NCBI GenBank assembly: GCA_018333475.1
Contig: JAGXTH010000018.1
Location: 1 to 35,990 of the forward strand
Source of the DNA: Simkania sp.
Lineage (GTDB): Bacteria; Chlamydiota; Chlamydiia; Chlamydiales; Rhabdochlamydiaceae
Direction: 5' to 3'
Length of the DNA: 35,990 nt
The notes under the pieces are model-generated. The model ran no database searches. It was not told where the DNA came from and saw only the letters and a program-made list of their open reading frames with translations. Position numbers and translations under genes: made by a program. Shown here piece by piece: positions 1 to 9,935 of this stretch (within the stretch, counting starts at the first letter, position 1; each line of letters starts with the position of its first letter).

Positions 1-352
1 GCTAGGGACACTGGCAGCCCTTGGGGCTGCCCATTATATTTCTCAAAATATCCATGTGCTGGGCATCACCACATACTTTGGCCTTTTCCAACAGCCCACG
101 GGGCTGTTCCTATGATTTTTCATAAAATATCCAAGTGCTGACGGTGCGCAAATGCAAGGTCTTTCCTTGGCAGCCCATGGGGCTGCTCCTTAACTACCAA
201 GCCCCTCGCTTTGCGAGGGCGTTATGACTTATTTTCCCGATGAAAATTTTCCCCTAGGAAAATTCTTCATCGAGAATGGCTCGTCTAATTATTGCACGAT
301 TTTGAACTATGAGACTCCTGCATAACTCAGTTATGCAGGAGTCTCAACTATG
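1..352. repeat. Hairpin-rich non-coding region with diverged ~78-bp tandem units
   Basis: No credible gene is visible. Three hairpins of the form GGCAGCCC-N3-GGGCTGCC lie at 13-31, 90-108 and 169-187, about 77-79 bp apart. The stretches after the first two hairpins also match, sharing AAAATATCCA and GTGCTG, so this is a short diverged tandem array that may extend past the left window edge. Further hairpins follow at 201-220 (GC-rich, 3-nt loop), 238-272 (AT-rich arms) and 311-345. The function is unknown. It could be a structured 3' region, a terminator cluster, or a palindromic repeat family. Confidence 0.6.
305..351. terminator. Perfect 16-bp-arm palindrome downstream of the NUDIX gene
   Basis: The arms at 311-326 and 330-345 are perfectly complementary with a 3-nt loop. 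The palindrome lies just after the stop of the minus-strand operon (353-6763), where a terminator is expected. There is no clear U-tract on either strand. The hexamer AACTAT flanks the palindrome directly on both sides (305-310 and 346-351), so a small inserted element with a 6-bp duplication is an alternative. Confidence 0.45.
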
Positions 353-814
353 TCAAAAAATAAGATCCTCCCCATAGATATGGAGAAGGCATTCTTTAGC
401 TAGTGGCATAAGAGGTAGGAAGAGAGCTTCTTGGGGACTAACCCAGAGGTGGGTTGAGTGTTCTTTTGGCCTTAGGGAGATGTGTTTTGGAGGAGTGTCA
501 AGTTCGAGGACAAAAACATAATAGATGAAATCAAGATCATAATAGTGAACAAAAAATGTGGTGTGGTAGTGAAGTTCTCTAGAATCAATAAGAAGGCCAG
601 TCTCTTCAAAAGTTTCTCGTAGAACTGCGGCTAGAGGTGTTTCTAAAGGTTCGAGCTTACCAGCTGGAACTCCATAGCTACCGCTAAATCTTTTGCAAGG
701 GGCATTCTGAAGGAGCAACAGTCGTCCCTTACAGGTGATATAACATGAGGAGACTTGCATACGCGGTCCAAAATCAGAGGGACGAGTCAGAGCCAAACTA
801 AGCTTTTTTAGCAT
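353..814 (-). CDS. NUDIX hydrolase
   Basis: This is a predicted 153-aa NUDIX-fold pyrophosphohydrolase that would cleave a nucleoside diphosphate linked to another group, possibly in nucleotide sanitation; the substrate cannot be read from sequence. The NUDIX box (G-x5-E-x7-RE-x2-EE-x-G) is complete at residues 52-74: G52, E58, R66-E67, E70-E71 and G73, which bind the catalytic divalent metals. The length is typical of a single-domain family member. The ATG at 814 lies inside the last codons of mfd (17-bp overlap), so translation is probably coupled to mfd, and the gene is the third cistron of alaS-mfd-nudix. A NUDIX enzyme next to the repair helicase would suit damage control, but this is inference. 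Confidence 0.9.
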   Translation of the reverse strand: MLKKLSLALTRPSDFGPRMQVSSCYITCKGRLLLLQNAPCKRFSGSYGVPAGKLEPLETPLAAVLRETFEETGLLIDSRELHYHTTFFVHYYDLDFIYYVFVLELDTPPKHISLRPKEHSTHLWVSPQEALFLPLMPLAKECLLHIYGEDLIF

Positions 815-3800
815 GATCGAGTTGTTTGAGGATATTGAGTACGGCTTCTTCGAGTTGCTCTGGTTTTTTGGGAGTAGCTAGAGCTACGGTAAAACGTGTA
901 GAGGTTTTGCCTTTTTCTTTCTCTACTGTCAGAGTCATGCGGTCAAATTTTAGAAGAGTGATATGTCTTGTGGCAGCGAAAATCTTGATACGAGTCAGAG
1001 ATTTTAACCAGAGAACTTGCGGTGGGCAAGGTCCAAAACGATCTTTGAGTTCATCGACTAAGGAATCGACTTCCTCGAAGCTGCGTGCGTCACCAAAGCG
1101 ATGGTAAATTTCCATCCGTAGGGAGGTTTCCAAGATATAGTCTTCTGGAAGTCGGGCATCAAAAGAAAATTCCATTTTGGTTTCACAGAAATCGGGAACA
1201 CCCTTTTTCTGTAGAGCACTGACAGCTCGTTTTAGAAGTTTGCAGTAAAGATGGAATCCAATGGTTGCAATGTGTCCAGATTGTTGCGTGCCTAGGATAT
1301 CACCAGCTCCGCGGATTTCTAGATCGCGCATAGCGATTTTCATTCCCCCACCATAAGAAGAGGATTCGATCAGAGCAGAGAGTCGCTTTCTAGAGATCTC
1401 ACTTAAGGGACGGTGAGGGTGCGTAAGGAAATACGTGTAGGCGGGTCGATTCCAACGCCCTACGCGACCACGCATCTGATAGAGATCAGCTAATCCAAAT
1501 TGGTCTGCATGATCGATAAGAATGGTATTGGCATTAGGAATGTCTACGCCATTCTCAACAATCGTGGTCGCAACTAGAATATCAGCATGGCCACTCTTAA
1601 ATGCGTGAAAAACGGTGTCGATTTCATCTGGAGACATTTGGCCATGACCGACGACAATCCTAGCTTGAGGTAGTAGAGATTGAAGTTCATCGCGCACTCG
1701 AAAAATACTTTCCACACGATTGTGGATGAAAAAAGCTTGTCCATCACGCGATAGCTCGCGAAGTAAGGCATGATGAATGGTGACAGGCTCTCGTTTTACG
1801 ATGAGGCTTTTAATCGGTAATCGGTCATGTGGTGGAGTATTGATCACGGAAATGGTCCGCGCACCGACTAATGACATGTATAAGGTACGAGGAATTGGTG
1901 TAGCAGAAAGAGTGAGGCAGTCGACTCCAGATTTAAGAGTCTTTAGGTGTTCTTTAGCGCGCACACCGAAGCGTTGTTCTTCATCGATAATGATAAGACC
2001 TAGATCGTGAAATAGCACATCTTTGCTGATAAGGCGGTGAGTGCCTATGAGAATGTCGATCGTCCCAGCTGCGACGTCTTCAAGAGTTTTAGCAATTTCT
2101 TTAGGCTTGTTAAATCTTGACACCACACCAATGCGTATGGGGAAATTAGCCATGCGCTCTTTAAAATTTTCATAGTGTTGTAGAGCAAGTATTGTCGTAG
2201 GAACTAAGACGGCTACTTGTTTTTTGCCATCGGCCACCGCCTTAAAAGCAGCACGCATAGCGACTTCAGTTTTCCCATAGCCAACATCACCACAAACTAG
2301 CCTATCCATAGCAGTGGGTTGCTGCATATCTTGCTTGATTTCAGCAATAGCACGGAGTTGATCTTCTGTTTCAATGTACGGAAACTCTTCCTCAAAACTT
2401 TTGAGCTCTAAGCTATCGGGGGGGAAAGCAAAACCACCAGATAAAACGCGCTCTGCTTGCAAATGTAAAAGGTCATGGGCGTACCCGATGATAGCTTTTT
2501 CGGCCTGAGCTTTGACTCGTTGCCATTGCTTGCCCCCAATGGTGTGTAATGTAGGGGCTTCTTCATTAGCGCCAATGTATCGACTGACTAAATAGGCTTG
2601 TTGAATGGGAACATAGAGCATGCCTTCCTGGGCATATTCAATGAGGAGAAATTCTGTGAGTTGACCTAGGTGATTAGGTCGTTTTTCTAATCCAAGGAAT
2701 TTGCCGATTCCATGATGAAAGTGTACGACAATATCTCCTGGCTCAAGCTGATGGAATTCTGCTGCAGGGGTGTGATAGGTGTTTCTCCATTTTTGCCGAC
2801 GTACTTTGTAGCGATGCGTCAGTTCAGTCATGGGTAATACGACTTGCAGCGTATCTCCTACCACGAATCCGCTCGAAAGATAGCCATATTCAAAATGTGT
2901 ATTTTGAGGAAGTTGTGGACAATCGTGAGTAAGACGTTCTTGAAGGCTTTTTTGTTCTGGTTCGCCAGAGATAATAAAGTGGAGGTTAAGTGCTTGTTTA
3001 TTTAGGCGAGAAATTCCGTGGAGAATTTCTTCAGAGGAGGTAGAGGAGCGGTTTTCAACAGGAGAAAAAAAATCTGAGATAGTACTGAATGGGTGACGTA
3101 TGAGATGAGCATCAAAAGAAGAACCAGCAATCTCAAAGCTGATAGGTTGAAGCGGATCTTTGCTAGTATAAAAGCTACGTCCTTTGGGAGCAGATGGTTT
3201 TGATATTTCGCAGAGCTCCTCGATAGGTTGTTCTGTGAAATACAAACGTGGGCATGTTTTAAATTCTTTAAGAAGTCTTTCCCAACTTAAAAAATAGCGT
3301 GAATTGGCGCCGGGAAGCCCCTTGAGAGCAACATAACGATCTTCTAGTTCCACGAGTTCATCAAAGACAATAAGAGTAGAAGGCCCTAGATAATCGAGAA
3401 TAGATACGAGTTCTGTGGAATTCTGTAGTAAAGAAAGTTCAGAAGCTGGAGAAAGGAAAACATGATTACATTTAGCAATGGATTTTTGACTAATAGGATC
3501 AAAATGCCTAAGGGATTCAATGTTATCACCGAAAAATTCGATCCGTACGGGATCTGCAGAGCTGATCGGATAAATATCTAGAATGCCACCGCGTAAGGCA
3601 TATTCACCTTTGTCGCTTACAATAGCAGAGTGTTTATAACCAAGAATCTTGAGGTATTCTGGTAGAGTGTCAAAGGGTAAAATGTCGCCTAGATTAAGCT
3701 GTCGACATAGAGATTGCAATTCTTTGGGGGGAAGACATTTTTGTAAGCAAGCTTGAAGGGATGCAAATACTATATTAGGTTGATGGGGTTGAGTGAGTTT

Positions 3801-4109
3801 ATAGAGAATGTCTAAGCGTCTTCCTACAATATCTGTACTAGGAGCGATATCTTCTCCTGGTAAGGTTTCCCAAGCTGGGAATTCAAGAACTTCACGGATA
3901 CCAAAATAAGAGCAGTCATCTAGAAGACGCTCTTCTCTTGCCCCGCCAGTGAGTATAAGAATATTTTGGTGCAATGCATCTTGAGCCAGGGTTAACAAGG
4001 CTGCTTTAGGAGCGTCCCAAAGACCCTCAACGAGAAGGTCTTTATGATCAGTGACTGCCTGATGAAAGGAGTTTAAAGCAGAGCTTTGCAGCAAATCCTT
4101 GGCATTCAT
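798..4109 (-). CDS. mfd: Transcription-repair coupling factor Mfd
   Basis: Mfd (1103 aa, normal length) removes RNA polymerase stalled at DNA lesions and recruits the UvrABC excision machinery. Visible in order: an N-terminal UvrB-like region (about 1-340); the RNA-polymerase-interacting CarD-like domain starting near residue 455 (GDIVVHFHHGIGKFLG); then a RecG-like translocase with Walker A GDVGYGKT at 607-614, the DEEQ box at 709-712 and the SATPIPRT motif at 735-742; then a C-terminal regulatory domain. The gene starts at ATG 4109, 8 nt after the alaS stop, with no purine-rich ribosome site between them (CCCCTCC instead), so translational coupling to alaS is likely. The 3' end overlaps the NUDIX gene. 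In Chlamydia mfd also lies next to alaS. Confidence 0.98.
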   Translation of the reverse strand: MNAKDLLQSSALNSFHQAVTDHKDLLVEGLWDAPKAALLTLAQDALHQNILILTGGAREERLLDDCSYFGIREVLEFPAWETLPGEDIAPSTDIVGRRLDILYKLTQPHQPNIVFASLQACLQKCLPPKELQSLCRQLNLGDILPFDTLPEYLKILGYKHSAIVSDKGEYALRGGILDIYPISSADPVRIEFFGDNIESLRHFDPISQKSIAKCNHVFLSPASELSLLQNSTELVSILDYLGPSTLIVFDELVELEDRYVALKGLPGANSRYFLSWERLLKEFKTCPRLYFTEQPIEELCEISKPSAPKGRSFYTSKDPLQPISFEIAGSSFDAHLIRHPFSTISDFFSPVENRSSTSSEEILHGISRLNKQALNLHFIISGEPEQKSLQERLTHDCPQLPQNTHFEYGYLSSGFVVGDTLQVVLPMTELTHRYKVRRQKWRNTYHTPAAEFHQLEPGDIVVHFHHGIGKFLGLEKRPNHLGQLTEFLLIEYAQEGMLYVPIQQAYLVSRYIGANEEAPTLHTIGGKQWQRVKAQAEKAIIGYAHDLLHLQAERVLSGGFAFPPDSLELKSFEEEFPYIETEDQLRAIAEIKQDMQQPTAMDRLVCGDVGYGKTEVAMRAAFKAVADGKKQVAVLVPTTILALQHYENFKERMANFPIRIGVVSRFNKPKEIAKTLEDVAAGTIDILIGTHRLISKDVLFHDLGLIIIDEEQRFGVRAKEHLKTLKSGVDCLTLSATPIPRTLYMSLVGARTISVINTPPHDRLPIKSLIVKREPVTIHHALLRELSRDGQAFFIHNRVESIFRVRDELQSLLPQARIVVGHGQMSPDEIDTVFHAFKSGHADILVATTIVENGVDIPNANTILIDHADQFGLADLYQMRGRVGRWNRPAYTYFLTHPHRPLSEISRKRLSALIESSSYGGGMKIAMRDLEIRGAGDILGTQQSGHIATIGFHLYCKLLKRAVSALQKKGVPDFCETKMEFSFDARLPEDYILETSLRMEIYHRFGDARSFEEVDSLVDELKDRFGPCPPQVLWLKSLTRIKIFAATRHITLLKFDRMTLTVEKEKGKTSTRFTVALATPKKPEQLEEAVLNILKQLDHAKKA

Positions 4110-4117
4110 TGGAGGGG

Positions 4118-6763
4118 TTATGCTTTGGCTATGGCTTGCTGTACGCTTTCTTTGGCTCTTGTCAAAGCATCCTCTAATCCATGGGGATTTTTCCCGCCTG
4201 CTTGAGCGCTATCCATTTTACCGCCACCGCTGCCACCAATACTCGGGGCTAATTCTTTGATCAGTGTGGCAGCACTGATTCCTTTGCTTGTGAATTCTGG
4301 ACTTACGCGAACAAGCAACTGGGCTTTATCTTCAAATCTAGCACCAAGAACGAGGACAAGAGGCTTTTTTTTCTGTAGAATTTCATCAGCAAGGATTCCT
4401 AGCTCTTCAGCAGGTAAAGCAACTTCTGCGATGAGAAAGGAGAGTGCACCGATGGTTTCTACTTGATGAATGAGCTCTTGTGCTTTCTGATGTAGGATAG
4501 TACGACGATATGTTTTGAGCTCTTGTGAAAGATCTTTGACTTGATCAATAAGGTGGATCAGCGCTTCTGGAGTTTTGAGGGGAGCGGTTTTTAAGAGGGT
4601 TGCGCAATGGTGTAAAAGATTTTCCTGTGCATACATGAACTCAGTAGCAGGTTTACCCGTAACAGCTTCGATACGTCTAACTCCAGCCGAAATGCTTCCT
4701 TCTTTGAGAATGCGAAATAAGCCAATAGTTCCCAAGTGGTGCACATGCGTTCCACCGCAGAGCTCCTTAGAGAAATCAATATCCACTACGCGTACGATGG
4801 CGCCGTATTTGTCTCCAAAGAATTGTTTAATTTCTCCCTTTTTTTGGACTTCCTCATAAGAGAGTTCATAGGTCGTTACTGGTTGATTGGTGCGGATTTT
4901 CTCATTAACAAGATCTTCAATAGCTCGGAGTTCTTCATGTGTCACGGGTTTATGATGATTAAAGTCAAAACGCAGACGGTCTGGTTCAACAAGAGATCCA
5001 GCCTGACGAATATGAGTACCTAAGACTTCTTGCAACGCCCAGTGCAGAAGATGGGTTGCCGTATGATGTGCCATAATATGCTGACGTCTAGGAAGGTCTA
5101 TAGAGGCATGGACGATTTGACCGCTTAATAGCTCCCCACGCTCTAATTTTCCAATATGGACTATAATTCCAGGGAATGGCACGCGGCAGTCTGTAACCTT
5201 AAAAGAGAGGTGTTCGGCAGTTAGGGAACCTGTATCGTAGATTTGCCCTCCTTTCTCTGCATAGAAAGGAGTTTCATCTAAGATGACCCAAGCTTCATCA
5301 GAAAGTGTAAGTTGATCGACGAACTTCCCATTATGTACAATGCCCAAGATTTTGCCCGTGCCATTTGCAGCGGTGTAGCCAGTAAAATGAGAAGGGCCCA
5401 TTTTTTCAAAGAATTCCTTGAATAAACTTTCTTCTGCTACGTGATGATGGGTAGCTTGTGCGCTACGGGATTTTTCACGAGCCGATTCTTCGAGTAATTG
5501 GTACTGATCAAGATTCACCTCAAGACCGGTATCTTTTGCAATCAGTAAAATTTCCTCTAAAGGAAATCCATAAGTATCTTTAAGTTTAAAAGCGTCTTCT
5601 CCGCTAATATGGCGCGGAGAGCTATTTTTCGCTTCTTCGATCACATTATTCAAGATGTTTCCTCCGCGTTTCAATGTGCGAAGGAAGCTTTCTTCTTCTA
5701 CTGTAAGAATCTCACAGATCCGGTTTTCTGCTGTTTTTAGCTCTGGGTAATCTTCACCCATTTCCTGGATCAAGCGAGGAAGAAGCCTAGAGAGAAAGGG
5801 TTCTGTTAAATGGAGCATTCTGCCGTAACGGACAGCTCGTCTGAGTAATTTGCGAAGGACATAACCTCGATCGAGATTGCTCGGTTGCGCACCATCTGCA
5901 ATAGCAAAGGATAAAGAACGGATGTGGTCGGCTATGACATGGTAGGCTGGGGCAAATTCCTTATCATCGGGATTGTATTTGCGACCTGATATATTTTCCA
6001 CTTCAGCTATGAGGCTTCGGAGAAGATCTGTTGCAAATACAGAATTTACACCCAGCTTTAGTGAAACGACGCGCTCAAGACCCGCCCCAGTATCGATCGA
6101 TTGTTTTGGAAGAGGTGATAGCTGGCCGCTTTGTGAGCGATTGAATTGCATAAAAACAAGATTCCAAAATTCTAGATAGCGTTCTCCAGAAGCATCCTCT
6201 TTGGGAGAGGGGGCATCACCATATTGAGGGCCTCGATCTAAATAGAGCTCAGAACAGGGACCGCAGGGCCCAGTATCACCCATAGACCAAAAATTATCCT
6301 TCTCTCCAAGGCGGGTGATCCTTTTTTCTGGAACGAGTTGTTTCCATAACTCAAAGGCTTCTTCATCAGTTTCAAAGATGGTTGGCCAAATTTTTTCCTC
6401 AGGAAATTCAAAAATACGGGTGGCAACTTCCCAAGCAAAAAGGATTGCCTCTTTCTTGAAATAGTCTCCGAAGGAGAAATTGCCCAACATTTCAAAAAAG
6501 GTGAGGTGTCGCGAGGTATGACCCACATTATCTAAATCATTATGTTTGCCACCAACGCGAATACACTTTTGTGATGTTGTCGCTCGTGTAAAATCACGGA
6601 TGGTTTTGCCTAAAAAAACATCCTTAAATTGGTTCATTCCTGCATTAGTGAAGAGCAGAGTGGGATCGTCGTGTGGCACAACGGGTGAAGAGGCGATGAC
6701 AGCATGGCCCTTCTCTTTGAAGTAGTGTAAGAATTTACGTCGGAGGTCCTGCGAGAGCGTCAT
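4118..6763 (-). CDS. alaS: Alanyl-tRNA synthetase
   Basis: Class II alanyl-tRNA synthetase of 881 aa, which charges tRNA-Ala. The N-terminal catalytic core carries the class II motifs ([17 protein letters not shown], then an NFSFGDYF stretch). The editing domain has the zinc ligands H567-x3-H571 and C669-x3-H673, matching the known HxxxH/CxxxH set. The C-Ala domain near the end has the glycine-rich GGSGGGK stretch. I place the start at ATG 6763, preceded by AAGGTG at 6-nt spacing. An in-frame ATG at 6805 would add 14 residues, but it lies within the predicted promoter, upstream of the expected transcription start. First gene of alaS-mfd-nudix and divergent from tkt. Confidence 0.97.
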   Translation of the reverse strand: MTLSQDLRRKFLHYFKEKGHAVIASSPVVPHDDPTLLFTNAGMNQFKDVFLGKTIRDFTRATTSQKCIRVGGKHNDLDNVGHTSRHLTFFEMLGNFSFGDYFKKEAILFAWEVATRIFEFPEEKIWPTIFETDEEAFELWKQLVPEKRITRLGEKDNFWSMGDTGPCGPCSELYLDRGPQYGDAPSPKEDASGERYLEFWNLVFMQFNRSQSGQLSPLPKQSIDTGAGLERVVSLKLGVNSVFATDLLRSLIAEVENISGRKYNPDDKEFAPAYHVIADHIRSLSFAIADGAQPSNLDRGYVLRKLLRRAVRYGRMLHLTEPFLSRLLPRLIQEMGEDYPELKTAENRICEILTVEEESFLRTLKRGGNILNNVIEEAKNSSPRHISGEDAFKLKDTYGFPLEEILLIAKDTGLEVNLDQYQLLEESAREKSRSAQATHHHVAEESLFKEFFEKMGPSHFTGYTAANGTGKILGIVHNGKFVDQLTLSDEAWVILDETPFYAEKGGQIYDTGSLTAEHLSFKVTDCRVPFPGIIVHIGKLERGELLSGQIVHASIDLPRRQHIMAHHTATHLLHWALQEVLGTHIRQAGSLVEPDRLRFDFNHHKPVTHEELRAIEDLVNEKIRTNQPVTTYELSYEEVQKKGEIKQFFGDKYGAIVRVVDIDFSKELCGGTHVHHLGTIGLFRILKEGSISAGVRRIEAVTGKPATEFMYAQENLLHHCATLLKTAPLKTPEALIHLIDQVKDLSQELKTYRRTILHQKAQELIHQVETIGALSFLIAEVALPAEELGILADEILQKKKPLVLVLGARFEDKAQLLVRVSPEFTSKGISAATLIKELAPSIGGSGGGKMDSAQAGGKNPHGLEDALTRAKESVQQAIAKA

Positions 6764-6795
6764 TGTTTGCACCTTAAACAAAAGCTGAAGGGAGT

Positions 6796-6825
6796 ACTCT
6801 AGCAAACATAGCCTTGAAATGTCAA
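6796..6825 (-). promoter_or_regulatory. Promoter of alaS-mfd-nudix
   Basis: On the minus strand there is a perfect -35 hexamer TTGACA (6820-6825), an 18-bp spacer and a -10 hexamer TAGAGT (6796-6801, 4/6). This puts transcription start at about 6789, leaving a leader of about 26 nt before ATG 6763. It also argues against the longer alaS start at 6805. Confidence 0.55.
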
Positions 6826-6897
6826 AAAAACGAAGAAAATCCGGAGGTTTTTATAGTTTGAGAGGTTTTGTCCTAGATAGCATAAGCTAAACTTCAG

Positions 6898-6926
6898 TTG
6901 AAAGTTTAAGTGTTATAAGGTTAAAA
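6898..6926 (+). promoter_or_regulatory. Candidate promoter of tkt-hemE
   Basis: TTGAAA (6898-6903) and TTAAAA (6921-6926) are separated by 17 bp, about 35 bp upstream of the tkt GTG. The -35 is good (5/6) and the -10 poor (3/6), so this is only a candidate. Confidence 0.25.
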
Positions 6927-6960
6927 CTTGGGTATCTTTATTTAACTTTTAGGCGATGTC

Positions 6961-8949
6961 GTGGATGCTAATCTTAAGAAACAACTACAAAAAATTGCTA
7001 ATACGATTAGAGAACTTTCCATGGAAGCCGTACAAAAGGCTAACTCAGGTCATCCTGGCTTGCCTATGGGGTGCGCTGAGTTTGGTGCATACCTTTATGG
7101 GTGTGTACTCAGGCATAATCCTAAGAATCCCAAGTGGCTGAATCGAGATCGTTTTGTCCTTTCGGCTGGGCATGGTTCCATGTTGTTGTATTCTTGTTTG
7201 CATCTTGCAGGGTTTAACTTAACTCTCGACGATATTAAACAGTTTCGTCAGCTTCATTCCAAGACTCCAGGGCATCCAGAACTGCATATGACAGATGGTG
7301 TGGAAGCCACAACGGGTCCTCTTGGTCAAGGGGTGGGAAATGCTGTCGGTATGGCTCTTGGCCTCAAGATCTTGGGCAGCAAATTCAATAAAGAGGGGCA
7401 TAAACTTTTCAATAGTAAAGTATATTGTTTGGCAGGGGATGGATGCTTAATGGAGGGGGTTTCTTCGGAAGCGTCTTCTCTGGCTGGACACCTTGGTCTT
7501 GATAATCTTGTTCTCATTCACGATGCTAATCATATTACTCTAGATGGACCTCTGGAACAATCTGGTTCCGAAGACACCAAGATGCGTTATCAGTCCTACG
7601 GTTGGCAAGTCTACGAAGTCGATGGGTATGATTTTGATGCGATGGATGAGATTTTCTCGCAAATTCGCGATGGGCAAACCAAGCCTTGTTTTATCACGAT
7701 GCACACAGTGATTGGTAAAGGCTCTCCAAATAAAGCAGGCTCTCATAAGGCGCATGGTTCTCCCCTGGGAGCCGAAGAAGTAGCGCTTGTTAAAAAGGCA
7801 TTGGGGCTTCCAGAAGAAGATTTTTATGTGCCGCAGTCCATATACACGTTTTTTGAGCAACATCTTGCCAAAGACGCCCAGATGGAAGAAAAATGGAATG
7901 AGTTATTACGAGCCTATGCAAAGGCGTATCCAGATCTTTATCAGCAATTTCAAGTGATGCAAAATAGGGTGCTGCCTGCCGATCTTGAAGAACAATTACG
8001 CAAACTCCAGATCAAAGCTCCTATAGCCACTAGAGCAGCTTCGCAAGACGTCCTACAGTTATTAGGGGATCTATTGCCCCATCTTTATGGGGGGTCGGCT
8101 GATCTTTCGGGTTCTGATTGCACAATGATGAAGAAATTTCCATTGATTGCTCCAAGACAGTTCGATGGACGTAATATCAAATACGGCATACGAGAATTTG
8201 CTATGGCAGCAGCAGCAGCTGGATTGTCAGAAACTAGTATGATTACACCGTTTATTGGGACGTTTTTGACATTCTCTGATTATATGCGTAATGCCATTAG
8301 GCTAGCTGCTTTATCCAAGGTGCAGGTGATTTACCAATTCACGCATGATTCTATTTTTCTTGGTGAAGATGGTCCAACGCACCAGGCTATTGAACATCTG
8401 GCGGCACTTCGTGCCATGCCTAATTTACATGTGATCCGACCTGCAGATTCCAATGAAGTTAAAATGGCTTGGTTAGCGGCTTTGCGCTACAAAGGGCCAA
8501 CTGCGATTGTATTGGCCCGACAAAATCTTCCAGAAATTCCTGGTACGCAGATTGAGTATCAGCAAGGAATGGGTCGTGGAGCTTATATTATTAAAAAAGA
8601 AACTGCGCCACCGCAGTTTACATTATTTGCTACTGGATCGGAATTGTCTTTAGCGATGGAAGTGGCTAGTGCCCTGGAAAAACGGGGCAAATCAGTGCGA
8701 GTTGTTTCCATGCCTTGCTGGGAAATCTTTGAAAAGCAAAGTGAGGACTATAAGGCTTCCGTTGTTGAGGGCTCCATCGGTAAGAGGGTTAGCATAGAAG
8801 CGGCTAGTAGCTTTGGTTGGACAAAATGGATTGGAAGAGATGGAATTGCAATCAGTATGGAAGGATTTGGAGAGTCGGCTCCTGCTAGTGATCTTGCTCT
8901 AGAATTTGGCTTTAATGTTGATGCAATCCTCGATCGACTCTTGTCGTGA
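6961..8949 (+). CDS. tkt: Transketolase
   Basis: Transketolase (662 aa, full length) moves two-carbon ketol units between sugar phosphates in the non-oxidative pentose phosphate pathway, using thiamine diphosphate. The N-terminal ThDP domain has NSGHPG around residues 28-33 and the GDG...N cofactor motif from 159 to about 190. The central pyrimidine-binding and C-terminal domains are complete. The start is GTG 6961, which gives the usual family N-terminus (about 20 residues before SMEAVQKANSGHPG). The upstream ribosome site is weak. An ATG at 6956 belongs to another frame. The stop overlaps the hemE start in GTGA, so the two genes are translationally coupled. Confidence 0.97.
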   Translation: MDANLKKQLQKIANTIRELSMEAVQKANSGHPGLPMGCAEFGAYLYGCVLRHNPKNPKWLNRDRFVLSAGHGSMLLYSCLHLAGFNLTLDDIKQFRQLHSKTPGHPELHMTDGVEATTGPLGQGVGNAVGMALGLKILGSKFNKEGHKLFNSKVYCLAGDGCLMEGVSSEASSLAGHLGLDNLVLIHDANHITLDGPLEQSGSEDTKMRYQSYGWQVYEVDGYDFDAMDEIFSQIRDGQTKPCFITMHTVIGKGSPNKAGSHKAHGSPLGAEEVALVKKALGLPEEDFYVPQSIYTFFEQHLAKDAQMEEKWNELLRAYAKAYPDLYQQFQVMQNRVLPADLEEQLRKLQIKAPIATRAASQDVLQLLGDLLPHLYGGSADLSGSDCTMMKKFPLIAPRQFDGRNIKYGIREFAMAAAAAGLSETSMITPFIGTFLTFSDYMRNAIRLAALSKVQVIYQFTHDSIFLGEDGPTHQAIEHLAALRAMPNLHVIRPADSNEVKMAWLAALRYKGPTAIVLARQNLPEIPGTQIEYQQGMGRGAYIIKKETAPPQFTLFATGSELSLAMEVASALEKRGKSVRVVSMPCWEIFEKQSEDYKASVVEGSIGKRVSIEAASSFGWTKWIGRDGIAISMEGFGESAPASDLALEFGFNVDAILDRLLS

Positions 8950-9935
8950 ATGACCTATTATTAAAAGCTCTGGCTTGTGAGAACCACGGGAACCGGCCGC
9001 CAGTTTGGTTAATGCGACAGGCTGGGCGTTATATGCCAGAGTATAGAGAGTTGCGTAAACGGCATTCTCTGCACCATCTTTTTCATACGCCAGAGCTTGC
9101 TGCTGAGATCACTTTGCAGCCGATTCGGCGTTTTGACGTGGATGCGGCTATTGTTTTTTCAGATATTCTCGTTGTCGTTGAAATGCTAGGATTGACAGTA
9201 CAGTTTCCTGAAGGAAAAAGTCCTTATATCCAGGGATTCACTGAGGATGTGGATCAATTGTTACTACGACCTGCGCGCGATGTTTTGTCCTATGTTAGAG
9301 CTACGATTGAATTAGTTAGACCACAATTATCTGTACCATTGATCGGGTTTTGCGGGGGCCCCTACACAGTGGCAAGCTATTTGATCGGTCGAGAAAATAT
9401 TACGCAGTGGGTAGAGAATCATCCACAGAAGTTACATAGACTTCTGGAGAAGATTTTAGAAGCTACATTGGAGTATCTTCACTTACAAATCGAAGCAGGT
9501 GTTCATGTCGTGCAAATTTTTGATTCTTGGGCGGGTCTGTTACCTGCGGAGTTGTTTTCTGAGCTGTCTCTGAGATATCTTGAGCGAATGGTTCAGACGA
9601 TTTCTGTACCTAGTATTCTCTTTATGCGTGGATCATGTGACTATGCCAAAGAGTTGGCGCAAATAAGACCGACAGCAATTAGCTTTGATAGTCAAAAAGA
9701 GATGGCACTACTGCGTCGAGAAATTCCAAAAGGCATTGCAGTTCAGGGAAATCTTGCTCCAGAATCTTTACTTGGGTCTAAGGACTCAGTCAAAGAGTCC
9801 ACTCGGGCGCTTCTTTCTAGCATGCAAAAAGATCCCGGATTTATCGTTAACCTCGGCCATGGTGTATTACCTGCAACTCCAGAAGAAAATGTCGAGGCTT
9901 TGATTGAAGTTGTGAAGCAATCACCATTTTGCTAA
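8946..9935 (+). CDS. hemE: Uroporphyrinogen decarboxylase
   Basis: HemE (329 aa) decarboxylates the four acetate side chains of uroporphyrinogen III to give coproporphyrinogen III. The N-terminal signature RPPVWLMRQAGRYMPEYR and the second signature GFCGGPYTVASYLI are both clear, and the length is normal for a soluble enzyme. The start is GTG 8946, within the GTGA overlap with the tkt stop. The 3' end overlaps hemF on the other strand by 15 bp, so the two converge with no room for a separate terminator. Its product is the substrate of the neighbouring HemF. Confidence 0.97.
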   Translation: MNDLLLKALACENHGNRPPVWLMRQAGRYMPEYRELRKRHSLHHLFHTPELAAEITLQPIRRFDVDAAIVFSDILVVVEMLGLTVQFPEGKSPYIQGFTEDVDQLLLRPARDVLSYVRATIELVRPQLSVPLIGFCGGPYTVASYLIGRENITQWVENHPQKLHRLLEKILEATLEYLHLQIEAGVHVVQIFDSWAGLLPAELFSELSLRYLERMVQTISVPSILFMRGSCDYAKELAQIRPTAISFDSQKEMALLRREIPKGIAVQGNLAPESLLGSKDSVKESTRALLSSMQKDPGFIVNLGHGVLPATPEENVEALIEVVKQSPFC

